A stretch of DNA of 64,000 bases from Hanamia caeni (GTDB taxonomy: Bacteria; Bacteroidota; Bacteroidia; Chitinophagales; Chitinophagaceae): contig NZ_RJJR01000004.1 of NCBI RefSeq assembly GCF_003721595.1, forward strand, positions 248,001-312,000, in the 5' to 3' direction. Made by a program: the position numbers and the translations under genes. The notes under the pieces are model-generated. The model did no database searches, was not told the DNA's origin, and worked only from the letters and a program-made list of their open reading frames with translations. Shown one piece after another: positions 1 to 9,414 of the stretch (positions are counted from its first letter, which is position 1; each line of letters starts with the position of its first letter).

Positions 1-1115
1 TGCGGAATAAACTTCCAGGAAATGATAAGAAGGATATTGAAAAGAGCATATACTAAAAAATAGTTTTTCGCCCATTTTTTCCGGGAATGCATATAAAATG
101 CGGCGATTGCATTCGTAGGCCATGCCCATAATATATTCAGGTTATCACGACACATGTAGTGGTCGGTTCCGAACCACATAAAGAGCACTAAAATGCCCAG
201 CAGGCCTGTGATAAAGAATAAAAATCCATCAAAAGAAGCAAGAATTTTTTGGGTGTTTTTATTTTTGGAAAAGCTGAAAAAAGCTATCAGTACAAAAAGG
301 CAAACGAAAAGAAAAAAGGGATGCGTCAGGTTGTTTTTAATTTCGCCGGTGTGCCTTTGTCTTATCAATGATTGCTCGTCCAAAACTAATGGCCGCCCGT
401 CAATTGTGGAGCTATCAAAAGTTTTCATTAAATATTCCGGTAGAAACATCACCTGGTAAGGAGTGGCCGCCACATCCATCCTGCTTCCCAATAAAATATC
501 AATTCCTAATTTGCTCCATTGTTTGTCATTCTTATTCAGGTATTCATAAATAAGATTTCTGAATGTCATTTTTGTGTGTAAAACCTGGCCAAAGTTTACG
601 GTAGAGTCAGAAGCTTTTTCAACAAGGTCCCTAAGACGTGTAGTGCAATTATCAAATGTGAAATCATACTTATAACCCCTGTTGTTGCCCATCATATTCA
701 CCATGAGCATCATTTGTATATTAGCTTTTTCCTCGCAGGTAAGGTTTAAAATCTGTTCGGTTACGCCGCGGTTTTCATACCGGTATTCGGCCATGAAATT
801 GTCGAAATTATCAGTAGATAAATAAAAAGGAAGTTTTCCTCTTACGAATTTTAAATAGAAATTCGGCTCTTCAAAATTAAAAGTACCGTAATTATAAACA
901 ATGTCCGTGTTTCTAACGGTGTCGGTTACACGTAAAGCGCTGTGGCCAAAAGTTGAGTACAATTCTTCACCCGGCGTTGCGGTCAGCAGGCTTATCCTGA
1001 TATGGCAGGAGTCTTGCTGCGCCTGGGCTGTAGAAGAAATGAGAACGAAGCAACCAAAAAATAGTAAGATGATTTTAAATAGCCGGATTTTGTTTTTTGA
1101 AATGCTAAGTGTCAA
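1..1115 (-). CDS. DUF4105 (Lnb N-terminal periplasmic-like) membrane protein, C-terminus cut by window edge
   Basis: The minus strand is open from 1115 to the left edge. The translation starts with a signal-peptide-like segment ending in AQAQQD. It then carries the DUF4105/Lnb-N hallmarks LLTATPGEELYSTFGHSALRV and FDNCTTRLRDLV, where the conserved His and Cys sit as in the papain-like (NlpC/P60-related) fold. Toward the window edge come hydrophobic helices, first around FFLFVCLFVLIAFF and then FLFFITGLLGILVLF, so the protein is an exported domain followed by a membrane region. No ATG is in frame; TTG at 1115 is the best start, just before the signal peptide. Family function is poorly known (a lacto-N-biosidase-associated periplasmic domain). 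The true length cannot be seen. Confidence 0.8.
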   Translation of the reverse strand, partial: MTLSISKNKIRLFKIILLFFGCFVLISSTAQAQQDSCHIRISLLTATPGEELYSTFGHSALRVTDTVRNTDIVYNYGTFNFEEPNFYLKFVRGKLPFYLSTDNFDNFMAEYRYENRGVTEQILNLTCEEKANIQMMLMVNMMGNNRGYKYDFTFDNCTTRLRDLVEKASDSTVNFGQVLHTKMTFRNLIYEYLNKNDKQWSKLGIDILLGSRMDVAATPYQVMFLPEYLMKTFDSSTIDGRPLVLDEQSLIRQRHTGEIKNNLTHPFFLFVCLFVLIAFFSFSKNKNTQKILASFDGFLFFITGLLGILVLFMWFGTDHYMCRDNLNILWAWPTNAIAAFYMHSRKKWAKNYFLVYALFNILLIISWKFIP

Positions 1116-1328
1116 TTGGTAAATAATTTTTATAGCGGTTGAAATACTTTTGAATAAATGTATTGTGTAAAATTATTTAATAAAACCGGATTTATAAAAG
1201 TCGTAGAATCGTTAGTTGTCCTTTTTTACGGAAAGAATTAAATACCGCTAAAAGTTATTTTGGAAACAGTAAACGAATAAATAAAGCCTATTCCTGTTTT
1301 CACATTTACACATTTTCAATTTCATGTT
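1116..1328. other. AT-rich intergenic spacer
   Basis: This 213-bp AT-rich gap lies upstream of the DUF4105 gene and downstream of the GntR gene, both on the minus strand. It should hold the promoter of the DUF4105 gene, but I could not pick out a convincing TAnnTTTG element on the minus strand and see no hairpin with a T-tract. Confidence 0.4.
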
Positions 1329-2036
1329 TCAATCAAAAATCCTCGCAAAATGATTTTCCAGATGATGGCGCATGGCATTCCTGAATAGTTCGGGCGTTCC
1401 TTTATCTAAAATATCCACCAGTTCTTTATGAGAAACAAATTTTTTAAAAGTAATTGGTTTGCCAAGCAAGCCACTGTGATGCACATAATCGAAAACCGGT
1501 AATAACATTTTCTGAAATTTTTTCATGGTTTCATTTCCGGTGATCTCATACAATTTTCCATGAAAGGCAATCTCATGGCTGATATTGAACAAATGCTGAT
1601 CAGTAAATTCAGGTTCTTTACTGACAATTTTTTTCAATTCTTCAATGTTTTCATCTGTTTTTCTTTTAAAGAGAAAATCGGCCATGCCTATCTCGAGTGC
1701 TAACCTGATTTCAAAAATCTCTTTTAATGTATCCTGGTCAAGGATGTGCGGGTTCATGCTTTTGCCCAGGATGCCGAACAAATCAGGGCTGGTTATTACT
1801 GCGCCTTTTTTCTTTTTAGACTCAATAAGGCCCATCATTCTTAACCGGAGCAGCGCTTCGCGGATAACAGTGCGGCTAACGCCAAGCGTTTCTGCCAGCT
1901 CAATTTCTTTGGGAATGGAATCGCCGGTTTTAAGCTTCTTCTTTTGTAAGGTTTCCACCAGTTTTTTTTCTACTCTGTCCACCAGGGATGAAGTATCAAT
2001 TGTTTTCAGATTTTTTTTAAATACTGTGGCGTCCAT
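1329..2036 (-). CDS. GntR/FadR-family transcriptional regulator (probable nan locus regulator)
   Basis: This is a 235-residue regulator with an N-terminal winged helix (IPKEIELAETLGVSRTVIREAL is the recognition region) and a C-terminal all-helical FCD domain with spaced Asp/His residues (RLALEIGMA, HEIAFHGKLYEITGN, HKELVDIL, HHLENHF) that bind metal or ligand in the FadR subfamily. The start is placed at the ATG at 2036 (MDATVFKK); an in-frame upstream start at 2087 would add 17 residues without similarity. It is divergent from the susC-like gene. A 15-bp palindrome lies between the two promoters. FadR-type proteins such as NanR control sialic acid genes elsewhere, so control of the neighbouring nan genes is a reasoned inference. 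The ligand may be Neu5Ac or ManNAc-6-P, but this is not shown. Confidence 0.85.
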   Translation of the reverse strand: MDATVFKKNLKTIDTSSLVDRVEKKLVETLQKKKLKTGDSIPKEIELAETLGVSRTVIREALLRLRMMGLIESKKKKGAVITSPDLFGILGKSMNPHILDQDTLKEIFEIRLALEIGMADFLFKRKTDENIEELKKIVSKEPEFTDQHLFNISHEIAFHGKLYEITGNETMKKFQKMLLPVFDYVHHSGLLGKPITFKKFVSHKELVDILDKGTPELFRNAMRHHLENHFARIFD

Positions 2037-2131
2037 TTTTAATAAAAAGGTTTTTTGTATTTGTAAATGTAAATCAGTTATGACCAAAAACCAATGAGGA
2101 TTAATGTTTTAAAGAAATTATAAAATTTTTT

Positions 2132-2163
2132 TTTGCTGAATGCAAAATTAGTATTTAATTTTG
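2132..2163 (+). promoter_or_regulatory. Bacteroidetes-type promoter of the susC/susD operon
   Basis: TTTG at 2132-2135 and TAATTTTG at 2156-2163 match the -33 and -7 elements recognised by the Bacteroidetes primary sigma factor, with 20 bp between them. The susC-like ATG follows at 2203, giving a leader of about 30 nt. Confidence 0.65.
2143..2150 (-). promoter_or_regulatory. Putative -7 element of the GntR gene promoter
   Basis: Read on the minus strand this is TAATTTTG, an exact match to the Bacteroidetes -7 consensus TAnnTTTG, 107 bp upstream of the chosen GntR start. No clear -33 TTG is present at the expected distance, so support is moderate. Confidence 0.4.
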
Positions 2164-2178
2164 TTATGTCATACATAA
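2164..2178. promoter_or_regulatory. Palindrome TTATGT-CAT-ACATAA, candidate GntR operator
   Basis: This perfect 6+3+6 palindrome starts one base after the -7 element of the susC promoter, covering the likely transcription start, and lies just upstream of the putative gntR -7 element. Its ATGTnnnACAT core resembles operators of FadR-subfamily GntR proteins. One bound dimer could block the susC promoter and also affect gntR. Confidence 0.55.
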
Positions 2179-2202
2179 TCCAAATAATTAAAATTTTGTA
2201 AA

Positions 2203-5200
2203 ATGAAATTGTCATACCTGAAAACGGGATTTTTGGCTGTTTTGATTTTTTTCACTTCTGCTTCATGGGCCCAGATGAAAAAAATATCCGGAAAGGTTAC
2301 CCAGGAGAATGGGTCTCCTCTTGAAAGTGTAACTGTAGCCATTAAAGGAAAAGAGCCAGTAGCCATCACTAATGCCACCGGCGATTATGAAGTAGATGTC
2401 GCCGCGGGCTCAACGCTTGTATTCACATTTACCGGTTTTGACCCTGTAGAGAAAAAAGTCGACAAATCTTCTATAATCGACGTGGTGATGGAACCTCACC
2501 AGGCAAAGATGGATGAAGTAGTAATTGTAGGATATGGCACACAAAAACGTTCACAGATTACAGGTTCTGTTTCCAAACTTGATAGTAAGGTTTTGGAAAC
2601 AGGTGTTCGTTCAAACCCGGCAGCGGCGCTCGAAGGAACCATTCCGGGTTTAAGGGTGCAGCAAACATCGGGAAGGCCGGGTGCAATGCCCGGCATAGTT
2701 TTAAGAGGGGGAACCGACTATGGAGGAGGAGGATCACCCTTGGTGGTGATAGATGGAATTGTAAGGCAAAGTCTGAGTGATATCAATCCAAATGACATCG
2801 AGTCAATTGAAGTTTTGAAAGACGCTTCCGCCACTGCAATATATGGTGCAAGGGCAAATAATGGAGTAATTCTTGTTACCTCCAAAAAAGGGAAAAAAGG
2901 CATATCTAATATTACATTGGATGCCCGCGTCGGAATGAATCGCTTAAATATTCCTTTTCACTTTTTGAATGCCAGGGATTACCTGTATTGGTCAAGAACT
3001 TCAATAAAAAATTCCGGCTTGTATGATCCAAGCAGGCTTAGCCAGCTAACTTCTTCAGGCCCTTTCGGAACCGGCAACCAATTGTTTGATGCAGATGGCA
3101 ATTTCATAGATGGCAATCAGAATTCCCTGGGTGTGTGGAGCACCATGATTCTGAATAATCAAAACCGGTTTAAACTTAACGAAGGATGGCAAACCATGAT
3201 TGATCCCGTGTATGGCGATACTTTACTTTTTACCAATTTTGATTATGCAGATTATGCTTTGCGATCATCTCCTGTTACCCAGGATTATAATATATCCATG
3301 ACGGGCGGAAATGACAAAGGGAAATATTATGCGGGCTTTGGAACCTACAATGAGCCCGGCTTTCCTATCAATACCTTTTATAAAAGAACGACTTTCGTTT
3401 TTAACGGAGAATATAAATTGAAATCGTGGCTTACTTCTCAATCCGGTTTAAACTTCGCACGTGCAAGATGGAGAGATGCCGTAACCAATAATGAAGGCAA
3501 TTACCTTACACGGTCGTTGGGCGCTCCGCCTACCATGCGCGGGAAAAATGAAAATGGGGATTTATTGGTAGGAAGGGATTATTCAGATGGAAACCCTGCT
3601 GTAAATGATGACAAGTTTATAAGGAAAAATGAAACGGATAAATTCACTTTATCACAGGCCTTCAAAGTGGATTTCCTCTCCAATCTTTATTTAAGGGTAA
3701 GTGGCAACTGGTTTTACAGCGAAGGTGTTTATGAATCGTTTAATAAAGACTTTTTGCAAAGCCCTGGAAAGATAAACACCACGCGAAGTTCAAGCGCTTC
3801 GTTCGATAGGGATTTTTCTCAAACTTATAATGCAGTCGTGCAGTATAATGGTGCAATTAAACAACACCATTTTGACCTGATGGCCGGCTCTGAGTATTAC
3901 GATATTTATTCAAGAGGGCTTGCTGCTTCAGGTTCAGGAGCACCCACCGATGATTTTATGGATCTTGGATTGACCTCTACTGATGAAGGCAAGCGTGGTG
4001 TAAATTCTGATCATTCTGAACAACGCATTCTTTCCTTCTTTGGCCGTGCTACCTACGACTATGAAAACCGGTATTTATTAACTGCAACCTTCAGGAGAGA
4101 CGGTTATTCAAAACTCATCGATAACCGATGGGGAAATTTTCCCGGTGTTTCAATAGGATGGAATCTGACAAATGAAAACTTTTTCGCGAAATATACCAAG
4201 ACAATCAACTACTTAAAATTAAGAGCCAGTTACGGTATTAATGGAAATGTGGATCCTAATAAAATTACGGCCTATAATCTTCAGGGAAGTTATGGCACCA
4301 ACCGTTATGATGGAAGTGTAGGCTATCTTTTAACGGACCTGCCCTTTCCGAACCTGAGATGGGAAAGAAGCAAGACTTATGAATTCGGATTGGACGCCAC
4401 TTTAATTAATAAAATTGATTTATCGCTTTCAATTTATAACCGGAAAACTGATGACAAGATCTCTTCCTTCAATCTACCGGCTACTTCGGGCTATACCAGC
4501 CTTACCACAAACAATGGAAGCATGCAGAATTCGGGAATTGAATATAATATAAATTACAGGGTATACCGCTCGGCCAACTGGAAGGTAGATTTTGCCATCA
4601 ATGGCGCTTTTAATAAGAATAAAATCTTAAAACTGCCGGCAAACGGGCTGCCGAATAACCGGCAGGGAGGGTTGCAAATCTTTGATCCTAAATCAGGGCA
4701 GTTGATTTGGGTAGGCGGATATCAGGAAGGCCAGGATCCGAATGTAGCCTACGCCTGGCAGGTAGAAGGATTGTACAGAACTGAAAAAGATCTTCAGCAG
4801 GATGGACAGCGTGTGGACCTTGAAGGATATAAAGTACTGCTTGGCCCGTCAAAATACAACAGCCTCACAGCAGATCAACAAAAAAGCTATTATCCTATTG
4901 CGCTCGGAGATGTGAAATGGAAGGATGTAGATAAGAATGATACTATCGATTTCAGAGATAGGGTATATATGGGGCGTACCGTTCCCCGCTATGTGGGTGG
5001 ATTTACTTTAAGCGCAAGCTATAAAGATTTTTGGGCGAGCGCACGGTGTGATTATGCTTTAGGCTTCGTTGCCTATGATGGACCACGCGCATGGTTCCAG
5101 AGTATGGCCCAGGGAACATTTAATACCACTACAGATGTTAAAGACACGTATACCCCTGAAAATGCAAATGCAAAATTTCCTACTTATTATTGGGCGGACC

Positions 5201-5475
5201 AGCTTTATAAAAATAACACGTTCCGCGGTTCCAGCATGTTTTATCACAAAGGCGACTACCTTGCCTTCCGCGAAATCAGTATTGGATACAATGTGCCTGC
5301 CAGCGTAGCTTCTAAAATCAAAAGCCAGGGAATTACGGTTTCGCTCACCGGCCAAAACCTGGGATACATAAGCCAGTCTACCTTATACTCTCCTGAATCA
5401 GCAAGTGTTGGCATTGGAGGCGGCGGATATCCTTTGCCCCGAACTTTTATAGCCGCAGTAAAATTTGTTTTTTAA
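2203..5475 (+). CDS. SusC/RagA-family TonB-dependent outer membrane transporter
   Basis: This 1090-residue protein has a signal peptide ending SASWAQ, then a carboxypeptidase-regulatory-like (CarboxypepD_reg) domain at about 28-95. A TonB-box-like stretch (MDEVVIVGYGTQ) leads into a plug domain at about 110-235 (VIDGIV, IEVLKDASATAIYGARANNGVILVTSKKG). The rest is a beta-barrel ending in an aromatic residue (AVKFVF). The length is typical of the family. It imports an oligosaccharide together with the SusD partner 40 bp downstream. The nan enzymes that follow suggest a sialic-acid-containing glycan or Neu5Ac as substrate, as for NanO in Bacteroides/Tannerella; this is inferred from context. Regulation is likely through the adjacent GntR palindrome, not an anti-sigma system, since no STN domain is seen. 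Confidence 0.92.
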   Translation: MKLSYLKTGFLAVLIFFTSASWAQMKKISGKVTQENGSPLESVTVAIKGKEPVAITNATGDYEVDVAAGSTLVFTFTGFDPVEKKVDKSSIIDVVMEPHQAKMDEVVIVGYGTQKRSQITGSVSKLDSKVLETGVRSNPAAALEGTIPGLRVQQTSGRPGAMPGIVLRGGTDYGGGGSPLVVIDGIVRQSLSDINPNDIESIEVLKDASATAIYGARANNGVILVTSKKGKKGISNITLDARVGMNRLNIPFHFLNARDYLYWSRTSIKNSGLYDPSRLSQLTSSGPFGTGNQLFDADGNFIDGNQNSLGVWSTMILNNQNRFKLNEGWQTMIDPVYGDTLLFTNFDYADYALRSSPVTQDYNISMTGGNDKGKYYAGFGTYNEPGFPINTFYKRTTFVFNGEYKLKSWLTSQSGLNFARARWRDAVTNNEGNYLTRSLGAPPTMRGKNENGDLLVGRDYSDGNPAVNDDKFIRKNETDKFTLSQAFKVDFLSNLYLRVSGNWFYSEGVYESFNKDFLQSPGKINTTRSSSASFDRDFSQTYNAVVQYNGAIKQHHFDLMAGSEYYDIYSRGLAASGSGAPTDDFMDLGLTSTDEGKRGVNSDHSEQRILSFFGRATYDYENRYLLTATFRRDGYSKLIDNRWGNFPGVSIGWNLTNENFFAKYTKTINYLKLRASYGINGNVDPNKITAYNLQGSYGTNRYDGSVGYLLTDLPFPNLRWERSKTYEFGLDATLINKIDLSLSIYNRKTDDKISSFNLPATSGYTSLTTNNGSMQNSGIEYNINYRVYRSANWKVDFAINGAFNKNKILKLPANGLPNNRQGGLQIFDPKSGQLIWVGGYQEGQDPNVAYAWQVEGLYRTEKDLQQDGQRVDLEGYKVLLGPSKYNSLTADQQKSYYPIALGDVKWKDVDKNDTIDFRDRVYMGRTVPRYVGGFTLSASYKDFWASARCDYALGFVAYDGPRAWFQSMAQGTFNTTTDVKDTYTPENANAKFPTYYWADQLYKNNTFRGSSMFYHKGDYLAFREISIGYNVPASVASKIKSQGITVSLTGQNLGYISQSTLYSPESASVGIGGGGYPLPRTFIAAVKFVF

Positions 5476-5515
5476 ATAAAAAAATCAATTGCAAAAAAGC
5501 AAAAAACATAACAAC

Positions 5516-7111
5516 ATGAAAAAAATATTTTCCTATCTTTTTGCAGGCCTGCTTGTTATTTCTGCGGCATCCTGTAAAAAATTAGACCTGGCGCCACTCG
5601 ACTATTTTGGAAGCGGCAACTTCTGGAAAAATAAATCGCAGGTGGATGGCGCTATGATTGGGTTGCACAGCCAGCTTAGAGATTACCAGTTCACTTTTTA
5701 TACGATGGGCGAAATGCGCGGTGGCGATTTGATGACAGGAACCGGAGCTACAGGCACCTCCTCTTTGAATTCGCAATCCATCATTACGCAGGATTTACGC
5801 GAATCAAGTCCTGGAATATCCAACTGGGGCGGATTATATAATCCAATTTTCCAGGTCAATAATTTTATTTCACAAGTAGAGAAAGCTACTTATTTAACAG
5901 GCCAGGATAAATCGTACTATTTAGGGCAGGCTTATGGATTGCGTGCCTTTTATTATTTCAATTTATACCGCACATTTGGAAGGGTGCCTCTTGCCAAAGA
6001 ACCTAAAGTGCTAACGAACACACCAACTTCTGCAGACCAGGCCTACCTGCCCCGGGCGGCCACAGAAAAGGAAACCCTTGATTTTATTAAAAGCGATATA
6101 GATAATTCAGTAAAAAATTTCAACGGTGATTACACATCCAAGGGCAACAAATCCCAGTGGTCGCTTGGAGCCACCAACATGCTGAAGTCGGAAGTTTATT
6201 TGTGGACAGCAAAAGTAAGAACTGATGGTCAGGCTCCTCAAAACACAGCAGCAGATCTTACGGTAGCAAGAACTGCTTTGGAGGATTTAATTTCTCATTA
6301 CACCCTGCAATCTAATTTCGGGGATGTTTTCAAATACAAGAACAAAGGTAACAGCGAAATCATCTTTGCGCTCAGGTATGCTGTAGGAGAAGCGTCTAAC
6401 AATTTCAGCCAGTTTGTATACCAGGCCTCTGACCCGATGGCAAGCTTTGTAAATTCAAGCGGTGGTTCGCTGGTTCCTAATCGTTATCAATCCGATGTTT
6501 CCAAAACCGGCGATCCCATGAACCTTTTGGGAAGTGGCATCATCAGGTACGAATATCAATATGCGCTTTATCAGCAATTTGATACAGCCCTGGATTCAAG
6601 AGCAAAGTCAACATTTTTTGATATTTATAAGCCACCCATTGCCGATAATAAATTTGTGTTGCTATCTAAATTCTTAGGGACTATTGACAACGGAAGTCGC
6701 ATTTTCGCAGATGATATTCCGGTTTACCGCTTAGCAGAAGCCTATTTGCTTCTTGCAGAAATTAAAAACAAACAAGGCGAAGATCCATCCGCTGAAATCA
6801 ATTTAATCCGTGCCCGCGCTTATGGAAGCAATCCCTATCCGGTGTATGTTAATGGCAGTTTCGAAGAAAATGAACTGGCTATATTCGAAGAAAGGCAGAA
6901 AGAATTTGTAGGTGAAGGAAAGCGCTGGTACGATTTACGCCGCATGCAGGATGCTAATGGAGATCCGCTGGCATTTAAAACCGATGTGCCTTTGGTGGGC
7001 GTTTTAAGTAAAGACAATGCTTATAAATTACTCTGGCCGATTGACAGGTCAACTTTAACTTCTGATGAAACGCTTGTAAACGATCAAAATCCAGGTTATC
7101 CGGGTACCTGA
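5516..7111 (+). CDS. SusD/RagB-family outer membrane lipoprotein
   Basis: This 531-residue protein starts MKKIFSYLFAGLL with a lipobox ending AASC, followed by Lys-Lys, so it is a surface lipoprotein. The N-terminal SusD-like part (LAPLDYFGSGNFWKN) and helical TPR-like scaffold (GLRAFYYFNLYRTFGRVP) are clear. The C-terminal RagB/SusD motifs are also present (VYRLAEAYLLLAEIKN at about 400 and ERQKEFVGEGKRWYDLRRM at about 470). The ATG at 5516 is preferred over an in-frame start 27 bp upstream because it starts the lipoprotein signal. It follows the SusC gene by 40 bp and is closed by a terminator hairpin. It should bind glycan and close over the SusC barrel. Confidence 0.92.
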   Translation: MKKIFSYLFAGLLVISAASCKKLDLAPLDYFGSGNFWKNKSQVDGAMIGLHSQLRDYQFTFYTMGEMRGGDLMTGTGATGTSSLNSQSIITQDLRESSPGISNWGGLYNPIFQVNNFISQVEKATYLTGQDKSYYLGQAYGLRAFYYFNLYRTFGRVPLAKEPKVLTNTPTSADQAYLPRAATEKETLDFIKSDIDNSVKNFNGDYTSKGNKSQWSLGATNMLKSEVYLWTAKVRTDGQAPQNTAADLTVARTALEDLISHYTLQSNFGDVFKYKNKGNSEIIFALRYAVGEASNNFSQFVYQASDPMASFVNSSGGSLVPNRYQSDVSKTGDPMNLLGSGIIRYEYQYALYQQFDTALDSRAKSTFFDIYKPPIADNKFVLLSKFLGTIDNGSRIFADDIPVYRLAEAYLLLAEIKNKQGEDPSAEINLIRARAYGSNPYPVYVNGSFEENELAIFEERQKEFVGEGKRWYDLRRMQDANGDPLAFKTDVPLVGVLSKDNAYKLLWPIDRSTLTSDETLVNDQNPGYPGT

Positions 7112-7120
7112 GAAAGCTTT

Positions 7121-7156
7121 TGGCATTGAGGAATAATCATCTTCAATGCCATTTTT
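7121..7156 (+). terminator. Rho-independent terminator after the susD-like gene
   Basis: TGGCATTGA at 7121-7129 pairs perfectly with TCAATGCCA at 7143-7151, and TTTTT follows at once. It begins 10 bp after the SusD stop. It should end or attenuate the susCD transcript, leaving the enzyme genes downstream at lower or separate expression. Confidence 0.7.
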
Positions 7157-7227
7157 GTTTAAAGATTGGCACAACATAATTGTACTTTTATCAAAGGGGA
7201 AACCAATATTTTCATTTAAGATTCTTC

Positions 7228-9228
7228 ATGATGCCTGACAGGAGAAATATAATTATTCCAAAAATTTTTTTTCTAATTTTTGCCTTTTCTTTTTTAGCTT
7301 TTAAGGTTCAATCTCAACCCGCGCTTATTCCTTTACCCCAATCAGTAGAATGGGAGAAAAATGATTTTAGTTTACATCAATGTAAAGCCATTTTGATTAC
7401 GGAGGATGCTTTATTAAAGCCGGCGCAATATCTGCAGCAAATGCTTTCCGGGTACAAAATTAATGTAAGAATAGATTTTAGCGTTCCGGAAAAAGACGGT
7501 CCCTTTATTGAATTGAAGCTGGGAAATGTTATGGCGCCATCCTCTGTTATGGAGGCTTACGAGCTACATGTATTGCAGGAAAAAATTGTATTAACAGCAA
7601 ATACCACCCACGGAATTTTTAATGGTTTGCAAACATTGCGTCAACTGATTTCAAAGAATAAAACAATAGCCGGCTGTGAAATTAAAGACTGGCCTTCGTT
7701 TCAGTGGCGCGGATATATGGTGGATGTGGGAAGAAATTATCAATCTATGCATTTGTTGAAACAACAGATCGATATGATGTCTCGCTACAAATTGAATGTT
7801 TTCCATTTTCATCCAACAGAAGATATTGCGTGGAGAATTGCGATTAAAAAATATCCACAGCTTATTGAGGCAAAAAATATGATTCGCGATAAAGGGAAAT
7901 TTTATTCTGAAAAAGAAATTAAAGAATTGATTCAATATTGCCGCGACCGCTTTATCACTTTTGTTCCTGAAATAGATATGCCGGGCCACAGCGCTGCATT
8001 TACAAGAGCATTTGGTTTCAACATGCAAAGTGAAAAAGGTTTTGCAATCATCAAAGAAATAGTGAGCGATTTTTGCGACACTTATAATGTTCCCTATTTT
8101 CATATCGGCGCTGATGAAGTAAAATTTACGAATGAAAATTTTATACCTGAAATCACGGATTTAATTCATCATCATGGAAAACAAACAATTGGCTGGTACC
8201 CAGGCGGAAATTATGATGATTCAACGATCCGGCAAATGTGGGAAAGCGGAGGGATGGACAATCCGCGTTCACGCTACATTGATTCACGAAGTTTATACCT
8301 GAACCACATGGATCCCGAGGAAAGTGTGGTGAGCATTTTTGAAAGACAACTTTGTGATACTACTCATGGAGATAAAAAAAAGTTGGGTGGTGAAATTTGT
8401 TTGTGGAATGATCGTCGCGCAGGCAATGAAAACGATCTGCTTCGAATGAATCCTGTTTATCCTTCGATGCTTGCTTTTGCAGAAAGATCGTGGCGTGGCG
8501 GTGGTTTCAGCGGTGTGGTAGTGAATATCGGGACAGATTCCCAAAGAGTAAAAACTTTCAAAGAATTTGAAAACAGGCTCATCAATCACAAACATCTGTA
8601 TTTTGAGAACCTTCCATTTCCTTACGTTCGCCAAAGTGATCTGCATTGGGAATTATTTGGCCCTTTTGAAAATGACGGCGATTTGAAAAAATCTTTTTGG
8701 CCTGAAGAAAAAAATATTTCTCTAAACGATTCTATTTCTGATTTACAAGTAAGCGGCGCTACAATTTATTTGCGTCATTGGTGGTATCCGGTGCACACTT
8801 CATGGATTAAAAATCCAAAAGAAAATACTACCTGGTATGCTTACACGAAAATTTATCGGGATACAGAGGAAGTTGGAAACATGTGGATTGGCTTCAATGA
8901 TTTGTCACGTTCAACCGCAACTGACTATCCTGATAGAGGAACATGGGATAACAGGCAAAGCGAGATTTGGCTGAATGGAAATATAATTCCTCCGCCTGAA
9001 TGGAAGAATGCCGGCAAACAAGGTAATTCAGAAGTGCCATTGACAGATGAAGGTTACTCTTATCGCAAGCCAACGAAAGTGAATTTTAAGGAAGGATGGA
9101 ATACGATTTTGGTAAAGCTTCCGGTAAAAACTTTTAAGGGAAAAGACTGGCAAAACCCTGTAAAATGGATGTTTACAGCAGTTCCGGTGAAGAAAGGAAG
9201 TGGAGTGAATTGGGATGCGGATTATTGA
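7228..9228 (+). CDS. GH20 beta-N-acetylhexosaminidase, exported
   Basis: This protein of about 666 residues has a signal peptide (hydrophobic stretch IFFLIFAFSFLAF, then VQSQP), a GH20b-type N-terminal domain (LIPLPQSVEW) and a GH20 TIM barrel. The barrel shows FQWRGYMVDVGRN, FHFHPTEDIAWRI, FVPEIDMPGHSAAF and the catalytic Asp-Glu pair D296-E297 in HIGADEV. The Asp orients the substrate acetamido group and the Glu is the acid. A C-terminal beta domain follows from about residue 490. The start is the ATG at 7228; an in-frame TTG at 7180 would only add an unlikely extension. The enzyme removes terminal GlcNAc/GalNAc from glycans. In this locus it would act after sialidase and galactosidase. Confident on family; exact substrate is inferred. 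Confidence 0.9.
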   Translation: MMPDRRNIIIPKIFFLIFAFSFLAFKVQSQPALIPLPQSVEWEKNDFSLHQCKAILITEDALLKPAQYLQQMLSGYKINVRIDFSVPEKDGPFIELKLGNVMAPSSVMEAYELHVLQEKIVLTANTTHGIFNGLQTLRQLISKNKTIAGCEIKDWPSFQWRGYMVDVGRNYQSMHLLKQQIDMMSRYKLNVFHFHPTEDIAWRIAIKKYPQLIEAKNMIRDKGKFYSEKEIKELIQYCRDRFITFVPEIDMPGHSAAFTRAFGFNMQSEKGFAIIKEIVSDFCDTYNVPYFHIGADEVKFTNENFIPEITDLIHHHGKQTIGWYPGGNYDDSTIRQMWESGGMDNPRSRYIDSRSLYLNHMDPEESVVSIFERQLCDTTHGDKKKLGGEICLWNDRRAGNENDLLRMNPVYPSMLAFAERSWRGGGFSGVVVNIGTDSQRVKTFKEFENRLINHKHLYFENLPFPYVRQSDLHWELFGPFENDGDLKKSFWPEEKNISLNDSISDLQVSGATIYLRHWWYPVHTSWIKNPKENTTWYAYTKIYRDTEEVGNMWIGFNDLSRSTATDYPDRGTWDNRQSEIWLNGNIIPPPEWKNAGKQGNSEVPLTDEGYSYRKPTKVNFKEGWNTILVKLPVKTFKGKDWQNPVKWMFTAVPVKKGSGVNWDADY

Positions 9229-9414
9229 ATGATTTAATTATTGAATTATTAAACTGTTCAGGAAATTATTTGGTTGTTTCATTGTTGAATTGTTTAATGG
9301 TTAAAAATGTTGTAGTGAACAAAGAAATAATCACATTTTTTATTTCTCATTTTGTATCGCAACCCGAAGGGGAATTTTAAAAAAAATAAAAGAAAAAATA
9401 AAATATCAATTACA
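9229..9414. other. AT-rich spacer between hexosaminidase and lyase genes
   Basis: This 186-bp spacer is made of TTATTGAATTATT-like words. No clear terminator and no good TAnnTTTG element were seen, so transcription may pass from the GH20 gene into nanA. Confidence 0.35.

Noticed and set aside
7651..8103. 150-codon open frame on the minus strand inside the GH20 gene
   Set aside because: It is antisense to a clearly coding GH20 barrel with intact catalytic motifs and has no protein-like features of its own.
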